DNA of 64,000 nucleotides from Dongshaea marina (GCF_003072645.1 NZ_CP028897.1:881658-945657); one strand, 5' to 3'; positions 29,069-43,707 are shown, numbered from the stretch's first letter. Numbers and translations: made by a program. Notes: generated by a model from the letters alone, not told the origin.

Positions 29069-29385
29069 GGGAACCTCACTTAGGTATTCCAATTTTTACT
29101 TTGGTTCACCTATGCTGCGCTGCTTTTGAGTGATTTAAAATCAAATGATTAGTGAAATGTGAGTTGAGTCAATTAACTCCTCTCGGCGGGCTAGTCTCGC
29201 ACTCATTAAAACCATTTTTGGTATGCCGATTTTTGTCTGCGGCTGCACAAAATTGGCAACATTTTCTTTATCAGGCTGAATCTTGCGGATGTTCACTATA
29301 CTTTGAGTAGATCTGAGTCCGTTGCAGGCCACACGGCGGCTGTATGCAATCGAGCAGGGAGCTGATTGAATAAAGGAAGGGATGG
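29069..29385. other. divergent intergenic region
   Basis: About 317 bp separate rspA (minus) from a solute-binding protein gene (plus). Both promoters should be here, but no strong box pair, repeat or small gene was recognised. Confidence 0.5.
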
Positions 29386-30189
29386 ATGCCGAGGATTCAC
29401 AGTCTTGGATGGTTAAGCCTGATGCTGCTGACAGGAACTCTGTATGCTAGCTCCAATTCTGTGCGCCTGACCAGTGGAGAGTGGCCGCCCTATACCTCGG
29501 AGCACCTTCCCTACGATGGTATTATGTCTTATATAGTGACAGAGGTTTTTTCGAAGCAAGGGATCAGGGTCGAGTATGGATACTTTCCCTGGAAGCGCAG
29601 TTTTCGCCTGGCTCAGTATGGTGAATGGGACGGTTCTCTCGGATGGACCAAAAACCAACAACGGGAGAAAGATTTTTATTTCAGCGAGCCCCTGCTTAAT
29701 GGCCATGATGTGTTTTTCTACCTCAAAGATATGCCGGATAAGGTGTTCACATGGAAGGACTACTCCGATCTCAAGGGATTAAAGATCGGTGCAACCCTTG
29801 GATATATCTATGGGCCAGGTTTTGATAAGGCGGATCTGGATGGGGAGATCAATGTGCTCCGCTTTCCCTCTGATGCCGATCTTATCCGGAATCTCTATCT
29901 GGGCCGATTGGATCTGGCTGTCATGGATGCCTGTGTCGGACATGATCTGATTGAACTGAGCTATCCGACTCATAGCAGTTTGTTCGGCCATACCCGCAAA
30001 GTCGTCCGTAACTCGTCTTTCAGAATGATCCTAACCCGTAAAAAACCAGAAAATGCCGGGCTCATGGAGAAATTTAACCAGGGACTGGCCAGCCTGAGAG
30101 ATGATCCGGTGGCCTTTAAGATGCTCTCGAGTGTTTATGCGCGTCCCTGCTACAGCGAATATCTCAGTGAGGGCACCAATTCGGGGTGA
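29386..30189 (+). CDS. periplasmic solute-binding protein (SBP_bac_3 type)
   Basis: This intact 267-residue protein has a signal peptide (about residues 1-21, ending YASS). The ligand-site segment TSGEWPPYTSEHLPYDG, FPWKRSFRLAQYGEWDGSLGW and LKGLKIGATLGYIYG are typical of polar-amino-acid-type binding proteins. It is only distantly related to the three tandem binding proteins at 15.6-18.2 kb. No transporter genes adjoin it; the rrn operon follows. A ribosome site AGGAAGGGA precedes the ATG. The ligand is unknown. Confidence 0.82.
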   Translation: MPRIHSLGWLSLMLLTGTLYASSNSVRLTSGEWPPYTSEHLPYDGIMSYIVTEVFSKQGIRVEYGYFPWKRSFRLAQYGEWDGSLGWTKNQQREKDFYFSEPLLNGHDVFFYLKDMPDKVFTWKDYSDLKGLKIGATLGYIYGPGFDKADLDGEINVLRFPSDADLIRNLYLGRLDLAVMDACVGHDLIELSYPTHSSLFGHTRKVVRNSSFRMILTRKKPENAGLMEKFNQGLASLRDDPVAFKMLSSVYARPCYSEYLSEGTNSG

Positions 30190-30308
30190 GTAATGCATAG
30201 GGTTTACCCAAGTCTCCCACTTTCACGAGAATAATTTCCCATATATAAGCAGAAAAAGTAGGTTTTGTTTGTTTTTTGAGCGGATGGAAAAAACTTTATA
30301 AAAACCCC

Positions 30309-30336
30309 TTGCGCCGGGAAAGGAGATCTCTATAAT
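30309..30336 (+). promoter_or_regulatory. rrn P1-type promoter
   Basis: TTGCGC (30309-30314) and TATAAT (30331-30336) have a 16-bp spacer. An AT-rich UP-element-like stretch lies upstream and a GC-rich discriminator (GCGCTC) downstream, features of growth-rate and ppGpp-controlled rRNA promoters. The 16S gene begins about 210 bp later. Confidence 0.82.
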
Positions 30337-30410
30337 GCGCTCTCACTGACGGGGCACACGGCGACAAACGCTGGGTGTTCAAGGTCAAAACCTTAACGAG
30401 ATTAAGGTTC

Positions 30411-30421
30411 GCTCTTTAAAA
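30411..30421 (+). promoter_or_regulatory. boxA antitermination element (leader)
   Basis: GCTCTTTAAAA matches the rrn boxA consensus that recruits NusB/NusE for antitermination in the 16S leader. Confidence 0.75.
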
Positions 30422-30542
30422 ATTAGAACAGGCAATCTGTGTGGGCACTCGCAATGAATTGAAGCGATAAAACATATTTTATCTCTTTATATTGTTGAGT
30501 GACTATATAAGTTAATTCAGTGATTAAAGAGAGCAATGATTT

Positions 30543-32078
<1,536 letters not shown>

Positions 32079-32141
32079 CCTATACGCTTTATCATGCTAG
32101 TGTCCACACAGATTGTACTGTTCGAAATTTAAGAGGCTTGT

Positions 32142-32217
32142 GTCCCCTTCGTCTAGAGGCCTAGGACACCGCCCTTTCACGGCGGTAACAGGGGTTCGAA
32201 TCCCCTAGGGGACGCCA
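32142..32217 (+). tRNA. tRNA-Glu (TTC)
   Basis: The 76-nt gene in the 16S-23S spacer starts GTCCCCTTCGTCTAGAGGCC and ends with encoded CCA. The anticodon TTC sits in CCTTTCACGG. A single tRNA-Glu spacer is a common rrn type in gammaproteobacteria. Confidence 0.96.
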
Positions 32218-32270
32218 CTTTGAAAATGCATTTGTTAAGTGTATTTCCAAAGTGGTTTTTTATGACCATA

Positions 32271-32281
32271 GCTCTTTAAAA
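32271..32281 (+). promoter_or_regulatory. boxA antitermination element (spacer)
   Basis: A second GCTCTTTAAAA lies in the spacer between tRNA-Glu and 23S rRNA, the usual position of the spacer boxA. Confidence 0.7.
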
Positions 32282-32400
32282 ATCTGGAAAGCTGATTAAA
32301 TTCAAAGTTCTTTAGACATAACAAGTGTCTTGGAAACTTGAGGCGGAAAACAACTAATACATTAGTTGCTTTATGACCCTGAGTTCATTTGGGGTTGTAT

Positions 32401-35292
<2,892 letters not shown>

Positions 35293-35361
35293 ACAACACC
35301 CAAGTGAGAGACGCTTGTGTGTCTTAAGAACGAATTAATCACTTTCTGGATTTAAGTTTTT

Positions 35362-35480
35362 TGTCTGGCGACCATAGCGCGGTGGCCCCACCTGATCCCA
35401 TTCCGAACTCAGAAGTGAAACGCCGTAGCGCCGATGGTAGTGTGGGGGTTCCCATGTGAGAGTAGGTCATCGCCAGGCTT
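35362..35480 (+). rRNA. 5S ribosomal RNA
   Basis: TGTCTGGCGACCATAGCG at the 5' end pairs with the terminal CGCCAGGC, and the middle CCGAACTCAGAAGTGAAAC is universal. The length is about 119 nt. Confidence 0.95.
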
Positions 35481-35531
35481 GTATTTCGTTTTCAGATTTA
35501 GAAAAATCTGAAGGCAAAAAGTTAGAAAAAC

Positions 35532-35558
35532 CCCGGTTCATCTGAGCCGGGTTTTTTT
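35532..35558 (+). terminator. rrn operon terminator
   Basis: A 9-bp stem (CCCGGTTCA 35532-35540, TGAGCCGGG 35543-35551, one G-U pair) is followed by seven Ts about 50 bp after 5S. Confidence 0.9.
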
Positions 35559-35688
35559 GCTATCTGGCATCTTGTCATGAATTGTCCTCCTTTTTTAACC
35601 CTCGTCCCGAGATTTTCCCACCTTAACTCACCTATCTATTAGAAATGGCATAGACTTTTAAGAGATATGAAGGGAGATCTTGCCAGGG

Positions 35689-37800
35689 ATGAAAATCAGT
35701 CAGCTCATCACATGCATTGTTCTGGTGGCACTCGTTGTGGTTCTGGGAAGTGTCTACCTCGGCTTTCGTTTCCTGGTGATCCATGAATTCAATCAGATTG
35801 AGAGAGACTCAATGGAGCGCAACCTGGTGAGGGTACATCAGGCTTATCTCCAGGAGCTTAACCAGCTTGATGTGATCACTAAGGATTGGGCCGAGTGGGA
35901 TGTGACTTATGAGTATCTTGCCAGCAAAAAGAGCCCCTATGGAGCGAAGAACTTCAACCCGCAGGTGTTTGATACCCTGAGAGTTGATGTCATCGCTTAT
36001 TTTGATCGGGAGAAACAGTTTTACGGAGGTGCCTCCCTGGAGAATGGCCAGGTTGTTCCGATCCCTTCGCAGCTGATTGATGAGCTGGGGCGATTTGTTG
36101 CCAGCCGAACCACTTCTGCGGCAAGCTCCGGCCTCTGGAGTTATAAGAAGAGATATTATTTCCTCTCTAAAATGCCGGTGCTGACCAGTCAGGGCAAGGG
36201 GCCGAGCAACGGCTATCTGGTGTTCCTCAAGGCCTTTGATCAAACCGTGACCTCCCATCTTCAAAAATCGATGGCCATCACTGCACGCTTTTATCGGGGA
36301 AGTACTCTGAATAGCTCCAGCCCGGAGCTCGATATGCTACTTAGGCTACAGAGCACAGATCAGCAGGTGGTTATTTTAGATGAGAGTATTGTGGGGTACA
36401 CCCTGTTCCCGGCCGTGGGGAAAGAGCTCGGGATCCTGGTTGAGGTGGTACAGCCCAGAGAGTACTTTGCTCAGGGCAAGCGGATCGTCTGGATCTTTTG
36501 CCTCTATCTGACTTTTGGCGGAGTGCTTTATCTTCTTATCGTTTTATGTGTATTTAATCGTTATGTCTCAGCGAGGCTCAAATCACTGGTCACAGGTTTA
36601 AGCTGGGTCGGTCAAAAGGACGATGGTTTGGGCCGGGTACAGCAAGATAGCAGAAGGGATGAGATTGCGGATGTGACCCGGGCTTGTAACAAGATGTTGG
36701 ATACGATCGAGTGTATGCACAATAGTCAGCAGGAGAGCCAGCTACGCCAACGCAGACAAAATCAGGCACTGATCGATCTGGCAAAGAGCGATCTCTTGAT
36801 GGAGCAGGATCTGGTGAGTGCGGCCCAGAGAATCAATGAAGCGGTTTGTCGGGGAACGGGAGCCGGGCGTTCAAGTATCTGGTATGGCTCAGAGGATCAG
36901 CAGCAGATGCTGTGTCCGGATCTCTACTATGCGCCAACCTCTCATCACCAACAGCTTAAGCCTCTTCCCTACCATTTCATCAGTGGCCGATATGAAAGTG
37001 CCGAACTCAGTGGTTCACTGATCTGGAATATCGAAGATAGCTATGAACGCTCCCGTTTCAATGCGATGTTGCAACGCCTTGGACTTTCCCCGATGGAGGG
37101 GGCGGCAAGGATTTCACCCATCATCTATAACGAGGAACTGTTTGGTTTTATCATCTTTGAGCTTGAAGAGCCGATGCAGCACTGGTGCCAGGATGAGGAG
37201 ATCTTTATCTTGTCGGTGTGTAACTATTGCTCACAAACCCTGGCAACTCTGAAGAAATTGGAACACTTTAAGGAGCTTGAAAAAAATTCAAGTTTTGATG
37301 AGCTGACTGGGCTCGCCAATCGTCCCCGATTTTATCAGCTTTTGAAGAACCAACTGCTACAGGCTCAGCAACTCGATGAACAGCTGGCACTGCTGTTTAT
37401 TGGAGTCGACGGCATCAAGGAGATCAACGCTAGTCAGGGGCAGTCGGTTGCCGATAGCGTCATGAGTGAAGTCGCCAAACGGATGAAGAGTTGTCTGCGT
37501 AGCAGTGATCTATTGGGACGGATGGGAGCCGGAGTCTTTATGGCTTACCTGGCTCTTCCGGGAACCATTGAGGATGTTGAGTTTGTTGCGGCTAAATTAA
37601 TTGCTGCCATTGGCGCCCCTGTTGAGTTTGCCGATGAGGAGTACTATGTGACCGGCAGCATAGGTATTGCCATCTATCCGACTCATAGTGACAGCCAGGA
37701 GGGGCTGATCGATTGTGCAGACCGAGCCATGAGCCAGCTTCGTCAAAAAGCGCAAAATGGGATATGCCTCTACGATCCAACACTTGATGAGTTTAGCTGA
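35689..37800 (+). CDS. CHASE4-like/GAF/degenerate GGDEF membrane protein
   Basis: This intact protein of about 703 residues has an N-terminal membrane helix (about 7-27), a CHASE4-like periplasmic sensor containing DWAEWDVTYEYL (about 68-79), a second helix (about 265-290), a HAMP-like region, a GAF-like domain (about 360-520) and a C-terminal GGDEF fold beginning SFDELTGLANRPRFYQLL. The catalytic signature is altered: the loop reads RMGAGVFMAYL where active enzymes have GGDEF, and GH in GHxxGD is GQ. It is therefore probably not a diguanylate cyclase but a c-di-GMP-related sensor or scaffold. No EAL domain follows. ATG 35689 is preferred over TTG 35680. Confidence 0.8.
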   Translation: MKISQLITCIVLVALVVVLGSVYLGFRFLVIHEFNQIERDSMERNLVRVHQAYLQELNQLDVITKDWAEWDVTYEYLASKKSPYGAKNFNPQVFDTLRVDVIAYFDREKQFYGGASLENGQVVPIPSQLIDELGRFVASRTTSAASSGLWSYKKRYYFLSKMPVLTSQGKGPSNGYLVFLKAFDQTVTSHLQKSMAITARFYRGSTLNSSSPELDMLLRLQSTDQQVVILDESIVGYTLFPAVGKELGILVEVVQPREYFAQGKRIVWIFCLYLTFGGVLYLLIVLCVFNRYVSARLKSLVTGLSWVGQKDDGLGRVQQDSRRDEIADVTRACNKMLDTIECMHNSQQESQLRQRRQNQALIDLAKSDLLMEQDLVSAAQRINEAVCRGTGAGRSSIWYGSEDQQQMLCPDLYYAPTSHHQQLKPLPYHFISGRYESAELSGSLIWNIEDSYERSRFNAMLQRLGLSPMEGAARISPIIYNEELFGFIIFELEEPMQHWCQDEEIFILSVCNYCSQTLATLKKLEHFKELEKNSSFDELTGLANRPRFYQLLKNQLLQAQQLDEQLALLFIGVDGIKEINASQGQSVADSVMSEVAKRMKSCLRSSDLLGRMGAGVFMAYLALPGTIEDVEFVAAKLIAAIGAPVEFADEEYYVTGSIGIAIYPTHSDSQEGLIDCADRAMSQLRQKAQNGICLYDPTLDEFS

Positions 37801-37877
37801 TTGAGCTTCAAAACTATTGGGAGCAGACATCCGGGGTCTTGACTGATACAGTGGCTAAAAAGGACTTGGAGCGCCCC

Positions 37878-38546
37878 ATGGATATTGTCTCTTTGCTGCA
37901 AATGATCGCAATTGTTGCGATTCCCCTGATTTTAGCGGTTACCCTGCATGAGGCAGCCCATGGCTGGGTTGCCAGTAAACTGGGTGATCAGACAGCCAGG
38001 AGTTTGGGACGAGTCACTCTCAATCCCATTCGTCACATCGATCTTGTCGGGACCATCATCATCCCTCTGGTGATGTTGGTGCTTTCTAATTTCAGCTTCA
38101 TGTTTGGTTGGGCAAAGCCGGTGCCTGTGCGCTGGGGAAACCTTCGCCAACCCAAGCGGGATATGGCATTGGTGGCCCTGGCCGGTCCCGGAGCAAATCT
38201 CTTGATGGCCTTTATCTGGGCGGGTGTGGCGGCCTGTGCTTCTTCTATCTATGCCTATGATCCCACTCTTGCATGGTTGGCCAGCCTTGTCGGAAAGGTC
38301 GGACTCTATGGGATCTTGATCAACTGTTTGCTGATGGTACTCAACCTCATCCCCATTCCTCCCCTGGATGGCTCTCGGGTGGTCTCGGCGCTGCTACCGG
38401 ATCATCTGGCCTATCAATACGCTAAGATTGAGCGTTATGGGATTTTGATCCTGATCGTGGGTCTGTATTTTCTGGGCTCTCAGATCCTGCATCCTCCGGT
38501 CCAGGCCCTGTTTCGTTTTATCACCGAGCTTTTCAGCTTGCGCTAG
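37878..38546 (+). CDS. site-2 protease family zinc metalloprotease (M50)
   Basis: This 222-residue membrane-embedded metalloprotease of the small S2P subgroup has the zinc motif HEAAH in the first helix (AVTLHEAAHGWVASKLGD), the second metal-site motif LNLIPIPPLDGSR and at least four hydrophobic segments. It lacks PDZ domains. Relatives cut transmembrane proteins, but no substrate can be inferred here. The start ATG 37878 has GGAG six bases upstream. It follows the GGDEF-like gene by 77 bp and may be co-transcribed with it. Confidence 0.85.
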   Translation: MDIVSLLQMIAIVAIPLILAVTLHEAAHGWVASKLGDQTARSLGRVTLNPIRHIDLVGTIIIPLVMLVLSNFSFMFGWAKPVPVRWGNLRQPKRDMALVALAGPGANLLMAFIWAGVAACASSIYAYDPTLAWLASLVGKVGLYGILINCLLMVLNLIPIPPLDGSRVVSALLPDHLAYQYAKIERYGILILIVGLYFLGSQILHPPVQALFRFITELFSLR

Positions 38547-38641
38547 AGATTGGCTCCTGGATGCTAAACCTCCACGGCTGACTGTATCTGCAAGCCAGTT
38601 TATGACTCCTCGTCGGGGAAGTGACTGCTGATCTCGGCAGG

Positions 38642-40793
38642 TTAGTCGCGCTTTGCGTTGAGCTTATTCAGCCGCTGTTCGATCGGCGGGGGCAGAATTA
38701 GCTGGTTGACTAGCTTTTTGATCGTTTCTCTTAAGGTTTTTTCCAGAGCTTTTCGCCCCGTCAGGCCACTTTCCGTGACCAGCTCGGGCCAGCTTGCGAG
38801 CTGGAGAATTTTTCGGATCGCCCACTGGTGGTGGGGGGCATCGGTAAGCCTGCCCGGATGGGTTAACAGCAGCTGGCGTAGGGCAGGCTGTGCTAGTTCA
38901 GTCTGCCTGTACCCACAGGCAAAGCTGATGCAGTCGAGCCATTGCTGCTCACTCATGTCGGTGGGGGAGCAATAAGCAGCCGCTGTACCAGCCGTGGATC
39001 CAGCTCCTTGAGGGAGGAGAGCAGCAGTTCAGGAAGTTGTGAGCCGAAACAGGACTGCCATTGTCTTAATTGCTCGCGGCTTTCTGCACACAAGGGGCGC
39101 AGCAATACGCAGGAGTGGCAGCCGCTGGCGCTGTCTCTGTGTAGCCCGACTCGCAGAGGGGTGAAATGGTTTTTTTTCCAGAAATCCAGGAGCTCGGGAG
39201 TTGCGCCAAAGGAGGTACCGATAAATTCACAACTCTTTTCGACCTCGCTGGCTAACTCATTGAGCAATCGGGAGCCGATCCCAAGACCTTGCAAGCTTGG
39301 ATGAACCGCGATCCTCATTACCCGGGCATAACTAAAGCGCGCCGCATCCTGCCATCCGGCGTGACCGAGCAGAGTCTGGGGGAGTAGCTGTCCACGGAGG
39401 CGACGCTTACCCAGCCAGATAGCCTCACTGATCTCCTGGGCCAGAGGACCCTCCCTGCTGAGTAGGGCAATTGCAATCGGCAGCTTGTCATCGAACAGGG
39501 CATACAGCTGACAATCGGGAGAGTCCAGCAGCATTCTGAGATCGCTGGGTGAGGTTTGATAATGAGCCATCACCAGCAGTGCGAACAGCTGACGAAGTAG
39601 CGTTTCATCTTCAATCAATTGCCTGGGACTGATTTGGCGAAGAGTCAGTTCTGCCGGGGGCTGGTAACCTTGAGGCAACTCAAGCTCGGCATCAAGTCCC
39701 AGCAGGCGAAAGGTCAATTGCTCCAAAGGGTCATCACGGTTCCAGCGGATCGGTTGCTCCAGCTTGGCTGAGCGCCAGTTAGGTTTTTCTGCATCCAGGA
39801 GCTTGCTAAATTTCAGGGCAAAACCACGGCCACATCCTTCATAACCATGTAAAGTGGTCGCAAAGATGGTGCGGGGTGAGCTGTGCAACAGCTTTTCTAA
39901 AATGGGGAGCGGAATGGCCGCCGCCTCATCTACCATCAGTAGCTCACAGGACTCATCTGTGTTAAGTAGTTGATCCGGACTTCGAAATACAAGGGTACTG
40001 CCATCTGCCAGGGAGTAGCTTTGTGCCTGGGGCAAGTTTAGCTCGCTGGCCACATGACGCAGCAGGGTCTGGGCGGCGTTGAGGCATGGGGCGGTGACGA
40101 TGATCTTTTGAAACCTGGGTTGCTGTAGCAGATGGGCGGCAGTGATTCCCAGGGCGGCTGATTTGCCGCGTCCGCGGTTAGCTGTGATGACGTAGGGAGG
40201 CACCTGGCGTCTGTTAAGTCTGCTATTGAGAGTTGTGACCAGCTGCGCCTGATCCGCAGTGATGCAAGAGAGCTGGGGTGAAGAAGCCTGCTCCTTGGCA
40301 TGCATGAGCTGTGGGGGTTCGCCGGGGACCTCCCCGGAGACAAGGTAAAGGCTCCGGGATCGCTGCTAAGTAGCTGAAGCAGCCTTGGGATAAAGTGCCA
40401 GTGACAGCGAGTGACCTCATCTGGGTGTTCGACATAGCGCTCCTGATCCGGATCACCCAGCTGCTGCCACTGCTGCTCTTTCGGGGTGAGCAGTAGCAGT
40501 AAACCTCCCCCCTTGAGAGTACCGCTGACTGAGCCGAATGCATCGGGATGAAAGCCATCGAAGCTGTTGAACACGATCCACTCATATTCACCACCCAGCT
40601 CCCCCCGGGCCTTGGCTGCGGGAATGCTGTGGGGGCTCACCCTGTTTTCTATCCATAGGGCGCTATTCTCACCGATAAGCTGCTCTGCCAGAGAGCTGCT
40701 CCACTCCAGAGGGCCAGCCAGGCGGACCAGGTAGCGGTGGCCATTGGCGATGGCGATCGCCCTGAGCTTCTGAAGATAGGTTATTTCGGTCAT
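38642..40793 (-). CDS. tmcA: tRNA(Met) cytidine acetyltransferase TmcA (frameshifted)
   Basis: TmcA makes N4-acetylcytidine at the wobble base of elongator tRNA-Met using ATP and acetyl-CoA. The domains in order are an N-terminal DUF1726, an RNA-helicase-like ATPase with Walker A ANRGRGKSAALG and DEAA (Walker B, LLMVDEAAAIP), and a GNAT acetyltransferase (AVHPSLQGLGIGSRLL), then a C-terminal helical part. Two single-base losses split it, at 40332-40335 (CCCC) and 38963-38967 (GGGGG). Restored length is about 717 residues, against about 671 in E. coli. It lies 40 bp downstream of the radical SAM gene. Confidence 0.92.
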
Positions 40794-40833
40794 GGTGAGC
40801 GGCTCTGATTGGATGAGAGACTATTGTGCGCTT

Positions 40834-41912
40834 TTAGTCATGATCACTCAATATGCAGGGGCGCCTGCGACCATTCCACTGGCCAGGCTTGTTGGCAAAG
40901 TGACCGGCGATGGGGGTCTTACAGTGACGACAGCACCCCTGGTCGAGTTGCCAGCTCTCAAGGTGGAACCAGTCTCTTTCGATGATACAGCGGCCACAGC
41001 CCGGGCACCAGCTGCTCCCACCTCGGCGGTCGTGAACATTGCCTGTATAGACGTAGTGGAGCCCGGTTTCAATGGCAATGTTTCGTGCCTGTGTCAGAGT
41101 CTCGGAGGGGGTCCTCGGGATCGCCAGGTGGAAGTCGGGATGATAGGCTGAAAAGTGTAGCGGCACGTCCGGGCCAAGCTCATCCATGATCCAGCCACAC
41201 AGTTTTTCCAGCTCCGTGGGCGAGTCGTTTTCTCCCGGGATCAAGAGAGTGGTGATCTCAAACCATACCTTGGTCTGCTGCTTAAGGTATTGTAGTGTTT
41301 CTAAAACCGGGGCCAGATGACCACCACACAGCTTGTGGTAGAAACGCTCGGTAAATCCCTTAAGGTCGATGTTGGCTGCATCTATGTACTGAAAAAAATA
41401 GTCACGGGGCTCTGGCTGAATATAGCCTGCCGAAACCGCCACCGCATAGAGTCCCAATTCGTGGCAGGCCTGAGCCGTATCGGCCGCATATTCGAGAAAT
41501 ATGACCGGATCATTATAGGTAAATGCAACTGAGCTGCAGCCCGATTTGAGGGCTGAATTCGCGATCTGTTGGGGGCTTGCCGCCTCACCAAGGGTCGACA
41601 TATCTCTGGATTTACTGATGTGCCAGTTTTGGCAAAACTTACAGGTCAGGTTGCATCCGGCGGTACCAAAAGAGAGCACCGGACTTGCCGGATAAAAATG
41701 AAACAGGGGTTTTTTCTCTATAGGGTCGATGCAAAATCCGCTGGCTCGCCCATAGGCGGTCAGTTCCATCTTTCCCTGGTGAGCGCGTCTGACGAAACAG
41801 ACACCGCGCTTTCCTTCTCGCAGGGTACACTTTCGGGGCAGAGTTCACAGCGAACGCGGCCATCCTCCACGACACGGGAGAAGTTGGGATGTTGTGAAAA
41901 TGCACTAGCCAT
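40834..41912 (-). CDS. amrS: AmmeMemoRadiSam system radical SAM enzyme (frameshifted)
   Basis: This radical S-adenosylmethionine enzyme has the [4Fe-4S] motif CNLTCKFC after SFGTAGC, and extra cysteines near the start (CELCPRKC) and end (CPGCGRC). It belongs to the AmrS group always found with Memo and AMMECR1 proteins. One base is missing at 41835-41838 (GGGG); repair gives CELCPRKCTLREGKRGVC and about 359 residues. ATG 41912 has AGGGA upstream. It diverges from the Memo/AMMECR1 genes across about 57 bp. The reaction of the system is not known. Confidence 0.9.
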
Positions 41913-41969
41913 AATTGATCCCTGAATGATCCAGGCTCTTATATTATTAAGGTTAACACGGAGGTGCTT

Positions 41970-42748
41970 ATGACGATGCGAAATCCGGCGGTGGCCGGGC
42001 TTTTTTACCATGACGATCCAGGGCAGCTGCGGCTCTACCTGGAGGAGACCATCGGCTCCCTGGGTGAGGTAAGCGCAGATCCCGCAATCATGGGACTGAT
42101 CGTTCCTCATGCGGGTTATGTCTATTCAGGAGCCACTGCGGCTAAGGGATACCTGACCCTTGCTCCCGAGAGGTTTAGCCGAGTCCTGCTGCTGGGGCCG
42201 AACCATAGGGTCCCTCTATCTGGGATCGCAGCATCACCCGCCAGTCATTTTATCACGCCTCTCGGGGAGATTGCTCTGGAGCAGGAGTGTATTGGCCAGC
42301 TCAGATCCCGTTCTCTGGTCATTGAGCATGAGGGGGCACACCGTCTGGAGCATTGCCTGGAGGTGCAACTTCCCTTCCTGCAGTATCTGTTAAATGAATT
42401 CACCCTGATCCCCCTGGTTGTTGGTGAATGCTCTCCCAGCGGGTTTGCGAGGTCATAGAGGAGGTGATGGATGAGCACACCCTGCTGGTGGTGAGCAGCG
42501 ATCTCAGCCATTACCATCCTTATGAAGAGGCGAATCGCCTGGATAGTCAAACCCGGGCGCAGATCGAATCTCAGGATCCATCGATTCGCCCCGAGCAAGC
42601 CTGTGGAGCTCATGCCATCAATGGCTTGCTGTACTGGGCGAAAGCACATCAGGGCAGGGTGCATTGCGTCGCTGCCTGTAACTCCGGGGATGGACCCGCG
42701 TCAAAAGATCAGGTGGTGGGATATGCAAGCTTTACAGTTGAACTCTGA
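41970..42748 (+). CDS. amrB: AmmeMemoRadiSam system protein B, Memo family (frameshifted)
   Basis: Memo-family proteins share a fold with extradiol dioxygenases and bind a metal through conserved histidines; PHAGYVYSG, LGPNHRVP and the LEVQLPFLQ segment are present. The start at ATG 41970 has GGAGG five bases upstream. One C is missing at 42434-42436 (CCC); repair joins VVGECSP to QRVCEVIEEVMDEHTLLVVSSDLSHYHPY. Restored length is about 259 residues. Its stop overlaps the AMMECR1 gene start by 26 bp, so the two are translationally coupled. Confidence 0.9.
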
Positions 42749-43271
42749 GCAGCAGCAACAGCTGCTGGATTTAGCGCGCTGGGCGATCGCTTCTCGTTTA
42801 GGTGAGGTTATAGAACAACCCCGGGTTAACCTCCCTGATGAGACCGTAGCCTGCTTTGTGACCCTGCATAAAGGGGGGCAGCTGCGCGGTTGTATCGGTT
42901 GTCTTGAACCACAATACCCCCTGGTTCAGGGGGTTATAAACTATGCCCGTGCAGCCGCCTTTGATGATCCCAGGTTCCCTGAGGTACGGCTCGATGAGCT
43001 TGATAAGATCGAGCTGGATATCTCGATTTTAAGTCCTCTTGAGAGCGTGTCTGCACAGCGGGCAGATCTGATTGAGTCACTCAGACCCGGGGTTGATGGT
43101 GTCGTGCTGGAGTCGGGAGGGCGACGGGCCACCTTTTTACCTCAGGTCTGGCAGGAGCTGCCCGCAGTCGAGCTTTTTTTAAAGCACTTGCTGCGTAAGG
43201 GGGGGTGGAGTCATTGGCCGCCAGAGGCGAAAGCCTATCGCTATCAGGTTGTGCATTATCAGGATGACTAG
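42723..43271 (+). CDS. amrA: AMMECR1 domain protein (AmmeMemoRadiSam system protein A)
   Basis: This 182-residue intact AMMECR1-domain protein has the invariant LRGCIGCLEP motif (near residue 55), and DPRFPEVRLDEL and PGVDGVVLESGGRRATFLPQVW are further family landmarks. The ATG at 42723 lies inside the end of the Memo gene with a GGTGGTGGGAT ribosome site. Together with Memo and AmrS it completes the three-part system. The domain is also found in eukaryotes; its biochemical role is unsettled. Confidence 0.92.
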   Translation: MQALQLNSEQQQQLLDLARWAIASRLGEVIEQPRVNLPDETVACFVTLHKGGQLRGCIGCLEPQYPLVQGVINYARAAAFDDPRFPEVRLDELDKIELDISILSPLESVSAQRADLIESLRPGVDGVVLESGGRRATFLPQVWQELPAVELFLKHLLRKGGWSHWPPEAKAYRYQVVHYQDD

Positions 43272-43429
43272 AGTAATTCTCCATTAATGGAGCCCTAAAA
43301 CTCCTGAGCGAGTACGTAGGTAAGCTGTTTAAAGCTCTTTTTCGAGACAGGTCGTTCTCAGGCTTCCTGCCTTTCACGACATTCGCACATCCTGCTCAGC
43401 AGGTGTCGAGCTGCGTAGTTCTGTGGAGG

Positions 43430-43544
43430 GGTGAAGTTGCTCCCAGAGCAATGGAACGAGAAGCAGGATGCTGAATTGGGAGGGGGACCAAGGATGGTCA
43501 CCGTCGAGCTGGGGAGATTTATCAGGGATGATAAATGCACAGTA
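43430..43544. repeat. dispersed imperfect repeat, copy B
   Basis: This matches copy A at 21251-21348 in block order: GAAGTTGC, GCAATGGAACGAGAAGCAG, GATGC, then GGAGATTTATCAGGGATG and ATAAATGCACAGTA. It lies in the 390-bp gap between AMMECR1 and crr, where no gene was found. A small frame across it (43431-43625) is not supported by any ribosome site or by copy A. Confidence 0.5.
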
Positions 43545-43667
43545 CGAAGCGAGTTTATGATTACTTTTGGTGATACAAAAGTAATGTGCAGCCGGCACCC
43601 CGGTATTAATGCAGCACTCAGATAAGTGGTATAGATAATAACACTTAGCTGCACTAGAACGTAAAAA

Positions 43668-43687
43668 GCCGCCTAATGGCGGCTTTT
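43668..43687 (-). terminator. terminator of the pts operon
   Basis: The stem GCCGCC/GGCGGC (43668-43673 and 43678-43683) has a TAAT loop and gives a T run on the minus strand, 20 bp beyond the crr stop. A/T runs on both sides make it bidirectional in form. Confidence 0.85.
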
Positions 43688-43707
43688 ACGCGCAAGCAAG
43701 TCCTTGT

